A stretch of 64,000 nucleotides of DNA from an uncultured Paludibacter sp. (GTDB taxonomy: Bacteria; Bacteroidota; Bacteroidia; Bacteroidales; Paludibacteraceae): the NCBI GenBank assembly GCA_937897985.1, contig CALCBD010000061.1, forward strand, positions 62,001 through 126,000, in the 5' to 3' direction. The notes beneath the pieces were generated by a model. That model was not told where the DNA came from and did no database searches. It was given only the letters and a program-made list of their open reading frames with translations. Of the stretch, positions 44,310 through 53,815 are shown one piece after another; the first letter of the stretch is position 1, and every line of letters starts with the position of its first letter. The position numbers and the translations under genes were made by a program.

Positions 44310-45890
44310 CTAAAAACACAATGTTTGATTATTTGTATTAATAAGTTTAATTAAAAATGTGATAACTCTTTGATTTAAAGGATACAATGTTTCTTTAATG
44401 TATAAACCATCATTTCTTTGTTCCCATTTTAATTTTTTGTTAGTACCAAGTAATCTGACAGATTTAATTTCGTGGTTCAGAATTCCTGAATTTTTGCCTA
44501 ACGATTTAAGGCAAATATCACCGGCAGGTTGCTCCAAACAAAAAGCATAAATTGAATTTCCTTTTGTTGTATAACGCACATCGGTTGATTGATAAGGTCT
44601 TACTTCCTTTAATCCGCCAAATTGTCCTTTTTCCTGTACTTCAGTGGTTGATGGTCCTTCACCGTAAACTTTCCACGGACGGGTACCGTAAATACCTTCA
44701 CCATTAACTTTCATCCATTTGCCGATACCTTTAAGTATATTCAAAACATCAGGTTCCAAATCGCCTTCAGGAGTTTGAACCACATTAATCAGCAAATTTC
44801 CGTTTTTGCTTACAATGTCGACAAGCATTTGTATCACTTCGGTGTCTGTTTTGTATTTCTGACCTGTTCGGTAAAACCAATCACCAATGGATGTATCTGT
44901 CTGCCACGGATTTTCACTTATACCAATCATTACGCCCCTTTCCACATCCTGAACAAATCGTCCGTTTGATGTTTCTTTACAGGTATACACTACATTTTGT
45001 CTTCCATTATTTGCAATCAGACTTTGATTGTAATAATGGGCAATTAAGCTTCTGCCCACACTATCGAAAGGCAATTTGCTATCGGAATAAAGCAAATCCG
45101 GTTTATATTTATCCAGCAACTCACGGATATTTTTAAACCATTCGTAATGCCAAACCGGATTTTTAGTGAGCCATTCTGTATCATCTGGAGCAGCCTTTGC
45201 ATGATATAAATCTTCGTAGCGCGGATCATTTCCATCGAACGGAATTCCTGCTTTATCACCGGTTCTGTCAGCCCGTTTGCTCGTTTGAAACCATGTATAA
45301 CTGGCTGCTAAATGTTCGGATACTCCAAAATACATTCCTTCCTTTCGTGCTGCGTTTTGCCAAATACCCACCACATCCTTTTTGGGTCCCATTTTTACTG
45401 AATTCCAGCGATGAAGGTCAGAATTCCACAAAAAGAAATTATCATGATGAACAGCCATACTAACGAAATATTTAGCTCCAGATTTTTTAAAAAGTTTCAT
45501 CAGTTTTTCCGGCTGCCAACGTTCTGCTTTCCAAAGAGGGATAATATCCTTGTATCCAAAAACTGATGGGTGTCCGTAATTTTTCAGATGAAAAACATTC
45601 TGAGGATGCGGTATGCCTGTAAATACTTTTTTACGTCGATCGAAATTATCACTCTGATAAAGATTACGGGCATACCAATCGCCCTGACGGGGAACAGCCT
45701 GAGGTCCCCAATGCGCCCAAATACCAAATTTTGCATCACGAAACCAATCGGGATATTCGTTTTGTTTCAACGATTCGTTGGTAGGTTTAAATTTCCCTGT
45801 AGTGATTACAAGACTGTCGGCTTGTGAGAAAACAGACAGTGAAACAGTTAAAACCAGTAGCAAAATTACAATCTTTAATGATAACCTCAT
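44310..45890 (-). CDS. GH29 alpha-L-fucosidase
   Basis: 526 residues with a signal peptide (VILLLVLTVSLSVFSQ), so periplasmic. GH29 enzymes hydrolyse alpha-L-fucosides with retention. Seen: DYPDWFRDAKFGIWAHWGPQ-type N-terminus (quoted in part as FGIWAHWGPQ), HHDNF, GISEHLAASY, the nucleophile candidate Asp270 in LLYSDSKLPF, and SKNGNLLINVVQ near 360. The C-terminal ~100 residues form a beta domain. It is about as long as, and colinear with, the other fucosidase at 47976, so the pair is duplicated around the GH42 gene. It is the last gene before the PUL B terminator. Its general acid/base could not be assigned from sequence alone. Confidence 0.93.
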   Translation of the reverse strand: MRLSLKIVILLLVLTVSLSVFSQADSLVITTGKFKPTNESLKQNEYPDWFRDAKFGIWAHWGPQAVPRQGDWYARNLYQSDNFDRRKKVFTGIPHPQNVFHLKNYGHPSVFGYKDIIPLWKAERWQPEKLMKLFKKSGAKYFVSMAVHHDNFFLWNSDLHRWNSVKMGPKKDVVGIWQNAARKEGMYFGVSEHLAASYTWFQTSKRADRTGDKAGIPFDGNDPRYEDLYHAKAAPDDTEWLTKNPVWHYEWFKNIRELLDKYKPDLLYSDSKLPFDSVGRSLIAHYYNQSLIANNGRQNVVYTCKETSNGRFVQDVERGVMIGISENPWQTDTSIGDWFYRTGQKYKTDTEVIQMLVDIVSKNGNLLINVVQTPEGDLEPDVLNILKGIGKWMKVNGEGIYGTRPWKVYGEGPSTTEVQEKGQFGGLKEVRPYQSTDVRYTTKGNSIYAFCLEQPAGDICLKSLGKNSGILNHEIKSVRLLGTNKKLKWEQRNDGLYIKETLYPLNQRVITFLIKLINTNNQTLCF

Positions 45891-45906
45891 ATCTTCAATT
45901 CAATAA

Positions 45907-47967
45907 TTATTCTTCTACAATAAGCACATCCCAGGGTTTTAATATCAGTTTTTCTCCGGTTTTTACAGCACTACCTGTGAATAAATTGCTTCCTGATTTG
46001 AAGAAATTTGTAAACATCTGTGTCTGATCGGAATAATTCAGATAATAGCGTATTGTTTTCCCAAAATCATTGGTCCCGGTTTTCATTGCTATTGGATATT
46101 TCAACTGTCTGAACTTATCAATCAAGCCTATTTCTACAGCTTTCTTTTCGAAAATTACCGACTGAATTGAATCGGATACAAGGCAACCTTCATAAATAAA
46201 ACTGCCTTTACCGAATTTATTTTCGGTGATTGCAGGATATTTTCCAAAAAAAGGATCATTGTAGGTTGCCAATGCTGTAGCTGTTTCGGGAATTATAAAT
46301 TCAACCCAGGTATTTACCTCATTCTGAGCCGCTCCCACCTTAAAGGGATCATCTTTCAGCGATAATGTTTTGATAGTTGAGTACTCCTGATAGTAGAACC
46401 CTGCGGCTTCGCGAAGCGGACCTGGAGCTTTCATGGCACGAACCACATTGTTTTCGTCGCAATAAGCACTTTTTACCGACATTATTACATGTCCGCCATT
46501 TTTTACAAAATCGGAAATCTTTTTAAGCACAACATCATCGGCCACATAAAGCGGAGGCACAAAAATCAATTGATAATCAGAAAAATCCGCCTCTTCGGCA
46601 AACACAAAATCGACACCAACATTATTTCGATAAGCTGCACGGTGCATTTGTTTCATTACATCAGTGTAGGCGTTATTGTTGTTAATTTGCATGTAGCTCA
46701 ATCCGAAATTTGAATCACGGCTGTACAAAATTCCAACTTTGTTTTTAATTTTCAGATTTACTAATTTTGTTCCTATTTTTTTCAATTCGTTTCCTACCTG
46801 ACTCACTTCATTGTAAAAGCGGTTTGGTTCTAAATCGTGCCCCAGAACTCCTTTCCAGTAAGTTTCCAGCCCATAATGCAAGGAATGCCAGTGCCAGTAC
46901 TGAAGCATATTGGCGCCATTAGCAAAATGCGAATACGCAAATAATCGGGGCTGACCATCAAAAGGCGGATATTGTGTTTTTGAGGTCCAGCCCATAGCCT
47001 GAGCATTGGTTTCGGTAATCAGGTAATTGGTTTTGTTAACGCTGCGGTAGAAATCGCCCGACCATGTAACACCTTCACCTTTTGCATTGTGCTGAGTACC
47101 GTGATACGCATTCAGGGAAATAACATCCAAACTACGGGTAGCTTCCGGTGCATTTACTTTTTCAACCAAAGTCATGAAATCATGCGTAATAAATTGGTCT
47201 GGGCGTTTATATTCAGATACAATTTTGGCCTGCCAGGTCAGAAAATCGCCTACTACTTTTTGTCCATAACGGTCCCATTCCAGTTTATAAGACGGGTGGG
47301 TGGCACTATGTCGTGTAGGAAATTCATCCCAATCGTTTAGCGTCATTCCCCAGTAGCTTAGCCCCCACAATTTATTCAGATTTTCGGTCGTTTTGTATTT
47401 GTCCTTCATGTAATTCACAAAACCTCTGAAAAAATTGAAATTTGCAGCCCCATAAGTAGTTGTTTCATTATCTACCTGAAAACCAATAATAGCAGGATGT
47501 TTGGCATAGTGTTCCATCATTTTACGAATAATCCTTTCAGAATAAAACAAATACGTTGGATTTGTAATGTCAAAATTCTGACGTATACCAAAACCTGCTT
47601 TTCCGCCATCGAGTTTCTCGACAAATAAATCGGGGTGACGAAGTGCCATCCACGCCGGAATTGAGTACGTGGGAGTTCCCAGAATTACTTTAATTCCGGC
47701 CTTGTGAAATTTATCAATGACTTTGTCGAGCCATTCGAACTCAAATTTTCCTTCCTGTGGTTCATAGAGACTCCAGGTTGATTCACCTACTCGTATTACA
47801 TTAATTCCGGCGTCTATCATCATTTGAATGTCTTTGTCCAACCTTTCGTACGGCATATACTCGTTATAATACGATACTCCGTAAAGGATGGTATTAAATT
47901 TCCGAAATCCGGCATAAGTGTAAATTAGTGGCAATAAAAGCAATACAGCAAGAATTACTTTTCTCAT
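45907..47967 (-). CDS. GH42 beta-galactosidase
   Basis: 686 residues with a hydrophobic signal region (VILAVLLLLPLIYTYAG). It has the TIM-barrel of GH42: YGVSYYNEYMPYERL (near 29-43), the acid/base Glu168 in GFQVDNETT, and the nucleophile Glu319 in LITETNAQAMGW. The trimerisation/beta-galactosidase middle domain follows (residues ~420-600; VGILYSRDSNFGL) and a small C-terminal domain ends it. GH42 enzymes cleave beta-1,4/1,6/1,3-galactosides from oligosaccharides. The signal suggests a periplasmic location, unlike the many cytosolic GH42 enzymes. It is flanked by the two GH29 genes with 8-16 bp spacing, so the three are co-transcribed. Confidence 0.93.
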   Translation of the reverse strand: MRKVILAVLLLLPLIYTYAGFRKFNTILYGVSYYNEYMPYERLDKDIQMMIDAGINVIRVGESTWSLYEPQEGKFEFEWLDKVIDKFHKAGIKVILGTPTYSIPAWMALRHPDLFVEKLDGGKAGFGIRQNFDITNPTYLFYSERIIRKMMEHYAKHPAIIGFQVDNETTTYGAANFNFFRGFVNYMKDKYKTTENLNKLWGLSYWGMTLNDWDEFPTRHSATHPSYKLEWDRYGQKVVGDFLTWQAKIVSEYKRPDQFITHDFMTLVEKVNAPEATRSLDVISLNAYHGTQHNAKGEGVTWSGDFYRSVNKTNYLITETNAQAMGWTSKTQYPPFDGQPRLFAYSHFANGANMLQYWHWHSLHYGLETYWKGVLGHDLEPNRFYNEVSQVGNELKKIGTKLVNLKIKNKVGILYSRDSNFGLSYMQINNNNAYTDVMKQMHRAAYRNNVGVDFVFAEEADFSDYQLIFVPPLYVADDVVLKKISDFVKNGGHVIMSVKSAYCDENNVVRAMKAPGPLREAAGFYYQEYSTIKTLSLKDDPFKVGAAQNEVNTWVEFIIPETATALATYNDPFFGKYPAITENKFGKGSFIYEGCLVSDSIQSVIFEKKAVEIGLIDKFRQLKYPIAMKTGTNDFGKTIRYYLNYSDQTQMFTNFFKSGSNLFTGSAVKTGEKLILKPWDVLIVEE

Positions 47968-47975
47968 TATACGAA

Positions 47976-49517
47976 TTATTTTTTAAGCTTAATTTTGAAC
48001 GTAACAACTTTATAAACAGGCATTTTTTTGGGTTTTGTTATAATTAAGGCATCAGGGGTTTGCTCCCATTGGAGTTTTTCTTTACTTCCGAGCATATTAA
48101 TTGATTTAATTTGATTATCTAAATATTCGGATCCTTCAGCCATTGATTTAATACGTATATCTTCGGTTGGCATTCCCAGGCAAAATGCATACAAATAACC
48201 TCCTCGGGTTGTAAAACGAATGTCTTTTTCATCGTATCCAAAATTTTCATCAAACTGACCAAGTTTACGTTCTTCCTTGGGTTTTGTCTTTTCACCATAA
48301 ACTTTCCATGGGCGACTTTTATAAATTCCTTCGCCGTTAATTTTCATCCACACACCAATTTCGTCTAAAATTTTCAATATTTCATCATCGAGGCTACCAT
48401 CCGGCTTTTGCACTATATTAATAAGCAAATTGCCATTTTTGCTTACAATGTCAACCAGCATTTGTATCACTTCTGTACTGGTCTTGTATTTCTGATTTTT
48501 GCGGTAAAACCATGCTCCGAGCGAAGTATCGGTCTGCCACGGGAACTCACTAATAGATTTTTTCACACCACGTTCCACATCATTTACAAACCGACCTTTG
48601 GAATCTTCCTTGCAATTGTAAACCGCCTCGAGTTTACCCATATTTTTTTGCATATCGGTATTATAATAATGAGCTACAAGACTGCGACCGATATCTCCGA
48701 ACGGTAAATTACTGTCCGAATAAAATAAATCGGGCTTATATTTGTCGAGCATTTGTTTCATCCGGTCAAACCATTCTTTTTGCCATACCGGATTTTTTGT
48801 CAGCCAATCCGTATCATCTGCTGCAGCTTTAGCGTGATACAGATCCTGATATTCAGGGTTATTGCCATCGTATAGGACACCTGCTTTGGGACCAATTGAA
48901 TCAGCACCGTGCGATGGTTGAAACCATGTATAACTGGCTGCGAGGTGTTCTGAGATACCAAAACGTAAACCTTCTTTTCTTGCAGCCTGCTGCCATAGTG
49001 CCACCACATCCTTTTTTGGCCCCATGTTTAATGAATTCCAACGACGACCTGAATCCCATAAATCATAGTTGTCGTGGTGTGTTCCAATGGTTACAAAATA
49101 TTTAGCTCCCACTTTTTTATAGAGTTTCATCAATTGCACAGGATTCCACTTTTCAGCTCTCCAAAGCGGAGCAATGTCCTTGTAACCAACTTCGGACGGG
49201 TGACCATACACCTGTTGATGAGTAATATAATCAGGATGAGGTTTACCGGTGTACTTTTTATTTTTTTTATCGTACCAGTTATTGATGTAAATACTTTTCG
49301 GATACCAGTCACCACCTTTTTCGATCACGGACTGCGGTCCCCAATGAGCCCAGAAGCCGAGTTTGGCATCGCGAAACCAATCGGGAAACTTATATTGCTG
49401 TAAGGATTGGTCGGTTGGTTCAAATTTACCCTTCAGAATTTCCTGAGCCGGCAATGAATTACACATAAGAGAAATTAATCCGATTAAACTAAATTTTAAA
49501 AAGTGATTTTTGTTCAT
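47976..49517 (-). CDS. GH29 alpha-L-fucosidase (paralogue)
   Basis: 513 residues with a signal peptide (FSLIGLISLMCNSLPAQ). The GH29 landmarks match those of the enzyme at 44310: LGFWAHWGPQS, THHDNYDLW, GISEHLAASYTW, the nucleophile candidate Asp268 in LFYSDSNLPF, and SKNGNLLINIVQ. The C-terminal region is again a beta domain. The two enzymes are similar along their full length, so they are duplicates that may have diverged in linkage preference (alpha-1,2 versus alpha-1,3/4). It is 8 bp upstream of the GH42 gene. An intrinsic terminator lies in front of it, with no clear promoter between them. Confidence 0.93.
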   Translation of the reverse strand: MNKNHFLKFSLIGLISLMCNSLPAQEILKGKFEPTDQSLQQYKFPDWFRDAKLGFWAHWGPQSVIEKGGDWYPKSIYINNWYDKKNKKYTGKPHPDYITHQQVYGHPSEVGYKDIAPLWRAEKWNPVQLMKLYKKVGAKYFVTIGTHHDNYDLWDSGRRWNSLNMGPKKDVVALWQQAARKEGLRFGISEHLAASYTWFQPSHGADSIGPKAGVLYDGNNPEYQDLYHAKAAADDTDWLTKNPVWQKEWFDRMKQMLDKYKPDLFYSDSNLPFGDIGRSLVAHYYNTDMQKNMGKLEAVYNCKEDSKGRFVNDVERGVKKSISEFPWQTDTSLGAWFYRKNQKYKTSTEVIQMLVDIVSKNGNLLINIVQKPDGSLDDEILKILDEIGVWMKINGEGIYKSRPWKVYGEKTKPKEERKLGQFDENFGYDEKDIRFTTRGGYLYAFCLGMPTEDIRIKSMAEGSEYLDNQIKSINMLGSKEKLQWEQTPDALIITKPKKMPVYKVVTFKIKLKK

Positions 49518-49552
49518 AAAGCAAAAAATATATGATTATGATTTAACTTAGA

Positions 49553-49596
49553 GAAAACACCCTTTACCTAAAGCTGAATCATCGGGCAAAGGGTGT
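49553..49596 (-). terminator. Hairpin terminator between the beta-sandwich gene and GH29
   Basis: On the minus-strand transcript ACACCCTTTGCC pairs with GGTAAAGGGTGT (12 bp including one G-U) and is followed by UUUUCUC. It may be a partial terminator that lowers expression of the GH29-GH42-GH29 set relative to upstream genes. Confidence 0.7.
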
Positions 49597-49640
49597 ATTA
49601 CATTAACTATACAACACAATTGGGATTTAATATCTTAAAA

Positions 49641-50705
49641 CTATTTCATATACACTTTTGTAGTTCCATTCAGTGTTTTTACAAAATAAATACCTCTTTG
49701 CAACGGGATTTCATTTTGGCTTTTCACATCCCTAACTGAGGCAACTTTTTTACCCGAACAGTCATAAACATCCCCTTCTGATAAAACTAACCGTCCGTTG
49801 AGAACATATAAACTTTGGCCGGTATTTATCGTATTCACAGCTGTTGAAATATTATCGACCACTACTTTGAAATTATCGAAATTTCCTTTGTTATTACCGC
49901 TGTTCCACGAAGTTGAACTTATGTTCACAAAGAAACCAAAGTTGCTCATGGTTGTGTTAGTGAGCGAACTTTCCACAGTTGCATCTCCAACCTGACTTAA
50001 CGGAGTTGTGCCGCCGTTGGGATCGGTTGGTCCAGTGCCATCGTTTCTGGCATACAACTTCCAGGTATTGGTGGAAGGTGTGTAAATGACTTTTACACTA
50101 AAATAGCCATTTGTGGTAGCCACATCAAACGATGGGCCTATCACAGTTGTAAAGTTGGTATTTGCCCCCATTCCTCCGGTGAATTTTTCTAACCTGACAG
50201 CATTTAATGATGTCCCTTTTTTGAGTGTAACAGCATAGCCATCGGCAGTCATAAAATCCTGTCCTGTAGCACAGAGAACAACTGCATATCCATTATCGGT
50301 ATCTCCGAATCCGTTATCGCCATAGGGTCTGGCACCACGGATATTAAAGGTCCAGATAATATCATTCGTATTTGACGCTAATTTGGTATTAAATGGCGAC
50401 AGAAAAGTAGCCAAAGAGCCAAAAATATAAGTTCTCCCTCCCAAAGTTGCAGGGACACTACTGGTAGCACCATTATTTATGGCAAGTTGATAATTATTTC
50501 CACCAACCAGCTGCGTTACAGCATTCCCCTGGCCGGTTGTAACTTTTGTCCATGTCATTGCAGGAGTTCCTCCGGTGGTCCCGAATGGATTTTCATTTCG
50601 GTTAAAGTCCTCGGTAAAAACTGTTGTTTGTGCTAATAAATTGCCAGGCACAAATGCCAGCGAAAATAAAACCGCACGGGCAAAATTAGTGTAACTTTTC
50701 TTCAT
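49641..50705 (-). CDS. T9SS-exported beta-sandwich (concanavalin-like) protein
   Basis: 354 residues from the Met at 50703-50705 (MKKSYTNFARAVLFSLAF); the frame is open 13 codons more, overlapping the upstream gene by 4 bp. The signal peptide ends near NLLAQ. The mature part begins TVFTEDFNRNENPFG and has alternating strands (TNDIIWTFNIRGARPYG, GYFSVKVIYTPSTNTWKLYARNDG, NFDNFKVVVDN), a lectin-like jelly-roll pattern often found in secreted glycan-binding proteins. The last ~55 residues are a short type A-like sorting domain (VYDCSGKKVASVRDV, LQRGIYFVKTLNG). No catalytic residues are recognised. It belongs to the PUL B transcript. Confidence 0.72.
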   Translation of the reverse strand: MKKSYTNFARAVLFSLAFVPGNLLAQTTVFTEDFNRNENPFGTTGGTPAMTWTKVTTGQGNAVTQLVGGNNYQLAINNGATSSVPATLGGRTYIFGSLATFLSPFNTKLASNTNDIIWTFNIRGARPYGDNGFGDTDNGYAVVLCATGQDFMTADGYAVTLKKGTSLNAVRLEKFTGGMGANTNFTTVIGPSFDVATTNGYFSVKVIYTPSTNTWKLYARNDGTGPTDPNGGTTPLSQVGDATVESSLTNTTMSNFGFFVNISSTSWNSGNNKGNFDNFKVVVDNISTAVNTINTGQSLYVLNGRLVLSEGDVYDCSGKKVASVRDVKSQNEIPLQRGIYFVKTLNGTTKVYMK

Positions 50706-50740
50706 GATATTCTGTTTTTTAAATTTATTTTTCAAATTAT

Positions 50741-52354
50741 TCAACGTATGAACTTAGTAGTGTAAAATTTTTTACCATCCTTCGTCTGTAATTTCAAAAC
50801 ATAAACACCTTTGTTTAACGTTGAAATATTGATGGTTTTGAACATATTATCCAGCAAACCACTTAACAGAAGTTTAGCATTCAAATCGAAAATACTTATT
50901 TCCGCCGGTTCAATTTCGCCGTCTAATATCAGATTGTTTTCTGAAATATGGAATGAAATATTCTGTATTTTCGTTTGACCAATAGCTGTAAAAAAATCAA
51001 CCAAATTGAATCTGTTGATATTTACCAACCGCATTTGATTGGTCATTTCAGTGTATTCGTCGCCACCCATGCTCGTTTGTTTATACATTCCTTTGTTGCT
51101 GTCGGTGTCGTCAGAGTATTTAAAATAATGCCAACCTACCACAGTTCCCGATTGAATAAATTCAATACAGGTGTTTTGGTAAAAATACCCACGGTGTGTT
51201 TGTGTTTTAACCACCCAACCGGCACCACTGAATCCTGTAACAATTCCCTGTTCGTAAGCGTCATATCCTTTCGTGTAAAATTCGCCGATGATTATTGGTT
51301 TATCTATCCATGCTTTATATTTGGTTGAAGATGTTATTTGTTCATTTGGCGAATATAAGTCGTAAAAATTAACCGAAACCACATCACACCATGTTGCAGC
51401 CGCTTTTACCACACCTTCCAGATCGCGCGCACCACCGTGCAGACGGCTTCCGAGTGTTATGTGATTAGGATCATATTTTTTCATTGCTTTTGTCGTAATT
51501 TCATAATATTTATCAGCCAGCTTTGTAGCAAATTCATTTCTGATTGCAGTTGAAACGGATGAATAGTTATTGACCACCTGAGTGACTGTAAGCCCTTTGG
51601 AAATTGCAAAAGTTTTTGCCATTTCATAGGATGGATCACCCGGGTCGAGATCCCGAAGTAATTTCTGAAGCTGATCAGTATGAAATCCAATTTCATTGTC
51701 CAAAAAATAACCGAGTAGATTTTTTTCAGTTTTGTAAGCGTCACCAAAGGTTTTAGCCCTCGCATCGCAAAACTCAGCAAATTTCGGATCGAAAACAAAG
51801 ATGTAGTCAAGCATTGAACCGGTTAAACGGGTTGATGTAGTCGGGTAATAAGATTTCCGGCTTCCAACATAGGTATTGTAGAAATTTACTCTTCGCGTGT
51901 ACGAAAACTGATTGGTGTGAGTACTATTATAGCGAATGCTTTGTCCTTCGTCCGACATAAAACTTCCGGCTCCATTAAAACCAAGCTCCCATAAACGGTC
52001 GTAAACCTTCCCCAGATCTGTATTGTCTGATATGGTGGGTATAGCATTGACGGCAATATTGAAACCGGCTTTACCTTCGGGATCGATGATCCACCAACGG
52101 TTATTAATTTTTTTGGTATAGAAAAAACCGGTTGCTGTAGCTGAGGTTTTGTTTGAACTTCCGTAATTGTTTACATCGAGCAATGCCGCATTGGTTATGG
52201 TGGAAAAATTAGCAATAAGATTTACAAGTTTGGCCTGACGCGAAACCCAGCTTCCTGTACCTGAAGAATAGCGCGTTTCGAGCGTTATAGTAGACTGAGC
52301 CTGTGATAACACACTTATGCAAAGTAAGCAATAAAGTAATATGTTTTTATTCAT
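50741..52354 (-). CDS. Clan GH-A-like glycoside hydrolase (GH50/agarase-like) with T9SS tail
   Basis: About 537 residues from the Met at 52352-52354 (MNKNILLYCLLCISVLSQAQ signal peptide, quoted in part as LLYCLLCISVL). Landmarks: NNRWWIIDPEGKAGFNIAVN, a WELGFNGAGSF strand, the Asn-Glu pair of the acid/base in LLGYFLDNEIGF (Glu231 in the numbering from the ATG at 52384), and the nucleophile candidate Glu368 in IIIGEFYTKG, a spacing fitting clan GH-A. The RWWxIDPEG motif recalls GH50 agarases, but the family cannot be fixed. The last ~70 residues are a T9SS type A-like domain (ISIFDLNAKLLLSGL, LNKGVYVLKLQTKDG). It is exported, probably to the surface. Confidence 0.8.
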   Translation of the reverse strand: MNKNILLYCLLCISVLSQAQSTITLETRYSSGTGSWVSRQAKLVNLIANFSTITNAALLDVNNYGSSNKTSATATGFFYTKKINNRWWIIDPEGKAGFNIAVNAIPTISDNTDLGKVYDRLWELGFNGAGSFMSDEGQSIRYNSTHTNQFSYTRRVNFYNTYVGSRKSYYPTTSTRLTGSMLDYIFVFDPKFAEFCDARAKTFGDAYKTEKNLLGYFLDNEIGFHTDQLQKLLRDLDPGDPSYEMAKTFAISKGLTVTQVVNNYSSVSTAIRNEFATKLADKYYEITTKAMKKYDPNHITLGSRLHGGARDLEGVVKAAATWCDVVSVNFYDLYSPNEQITSSTKYKAWIDKPIIIGEFYTKGYDAYEQGIVTGFSGAGWVVKTQTHRGYFYQNTCIEFIQSGTVVGWHYFKYSDDTDSNKGMYKQTSMGGDEYTEMTNQMRLVNINRFNLVDFFTAIGQTKIQNISFHISENNLILDGEIEPAEISIFDLNAKLLLSGLLDNMFKTINISTLNKGVYVLKLQTKDGKKFYTTKFIR

Positions 52355-52388
52355 TATAATTAAATGGAATTTTTTATGACACACAGAA

Positions 52389-53795
52389 TTATTTTTTTAA
52401 CTGATCGAAATAATTGACAAGTGTGTATGTTTGTGTATTTAATTGTTTCATTTTGTTTATCAATGGTTTGTACCACTCATAATTATTATCGAGCAGTCCT
52501 TTATTCGAATCCAGATTGGAAGGATCCACATTTTTGGCTGAAGGATCATTATCCTGATATTTAAACCAGTGCCAGCCTACACAGTCAGGTGAACTCAATA
52601 AGCCCAAACAAAAATTCTGATATGCATAACCTCGATCTGTTTGAGTACGAACACAGAAACCGGCTCCGGTTGTATTTGCCAACCCTGAATCCATTCCTTT
52701 GGTGTAGAATTCGGTAATCATAAATGGTTTTTCGGCCCATTTTCCCCAATTATCCATGGCATCCTGCTGAGGAGTCCATTCGCCATAATAATTTATCGAC
52801 ACAATATCGCAATAACGACCAGCTGCCTTAACAATTTCCTGATTAAACTTTGCCAGCCAATGCAGGCGACTACCAAGATACATGTGATTGGGGTCGTATT
52901 TTTTTATTGCCTGTGATACAATCCGGTAATAACGGTCGGCAACCACACCAATAAATTTATTACGATGCAAATCAGTTATTTCTTCTTTTGTAATTCCATT
53001 TTTTTTAATCCATTCCTGAGCAAATTTGCGTCCAGGATCTGTACTGTCTTTCAGGGTTAAATAACCCTCCAGATTTTTCAGAGAAAATGGCAATTCGTTG
53101 TCCGAAAAATAACCAAGCAGATTTTTATCATTATTGTTTTGTACCAGACTTTTGAGCTTTTCATCACAAAAAATTTCGAACTCCGGATCAAAAACAAAAA
53201 CACACTGATTCGGATATCCTGTATTGCCCGGGAGCTGATAAGTTCCACCTCTTTTTCGTCCGTATGAACTCATAAGATTAAGAATCACAGTGTACGAAAA
53301 CTTCTTTTTATTGCTTTTGTTCCACTCTACAACAGCCTCATTATCACTCCACGAGCCGACTCCGTTAAATCCCGATTCCCAAAGATCAGAATATGTATGT
53401 TTAATCCAGTTTTTTCTGTTTTTGAACCTCGCATCAAAAGCATTTTTATTCCTATCCGAACCACCGGTATGAATGGCATTCACAGAGCGTTGAATATTGC
53501 AATATCCATCAGGGTCAATCACCCACCATCTGTTATTTATTTTTTCGACCCTATAAAATCCGGTGCCTTTTGTTTTCTGATAAACAAAACTTCCATACCG
53601 GTTCATTTTGTCCTTTTTATTTGTATACGATGGCAGGCTGTCAATAAGGGTAGTTTCGAAAGTTGCCCAGGGTTGCCCTCCACTTCGCGACCATCTTTGC
53701 GCTTCCACCTGCATCTGTGCCGATGCAGGTGACGCAAATACAATGAGAAAATATAAAAAACAACCAATAACCTGGAAATTAAGCTTAAGCATCAA
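52389..53795 (-). CDS. Clan GH-A-like glycoside hydrolase (GH50/agarase-like), no T9SS tail
   Basis: 468 residues with a signal peptide (FLYFLIVFASPASAQ). It is paralogous to the enzyme at 50741: NNRWWVIDPDGYCN, LWESGFNGVGSWSDNE, the acid/base pair Asn233-Glu234 in GYFSDNELPF and the nucleophile candidate Glu362 in MITEFYTKG; also KKYDPNHMYLGSRLHW and GWHWFKYQDND. It ends after the catalytic domain (YTLVNYFDQLKK), so it lacks the sorting domain and is probably periplasmic. With its partner it may act sequentially on a polymer outside and an oligomer inside. The intergenic gap to the next gene is 4 bp. Confidence 0.8.
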   Translation of the reverse strand: MMLKLNFQVIGCFLYFLIVFASPASAQMQVEAQRWSRSGGQPWATFETTLIDSLPSYTNKKDKMNRYGSFVYQKTKGTGFYRVEKINNRWWVIDPDGYCNIQRSVNAIHTGGSDRNKNAFDARFKNRKNWIKHTYSDLWESGFNGVGSWSDNEAVVEWNKSNKKKFSYTVILNLMSSYGRKRGGTYQLPGNTGYPNQCVFVFDPEFEIFCDEKLKSLVQNNNDKNLLGYFSDNELPFSLKNLEGYLTLKDSTDPGRKFAQEWIKKNGITKEEITDLHRNKFIGVVADRYYRIVSQAIKKYDPNHMYLGSRLHWLAKFNQEIVKAAGRYCDIVSINYYGEWTPQQDAMDNWGKWAEKPFMITEFYTKGMDSGLANTTGAGFCVRTQTDRGYAYQNFCLGLLSSPDCVGWHWFKYQDNDPSAKNVDPSNLDSNKGLLDNNYEWYKPLINKMKQLNTQTYTLVNYFDQLKK

Positions 53796-53815
53796 ATTTT
53801 ATCTTTCAGTGAAAA

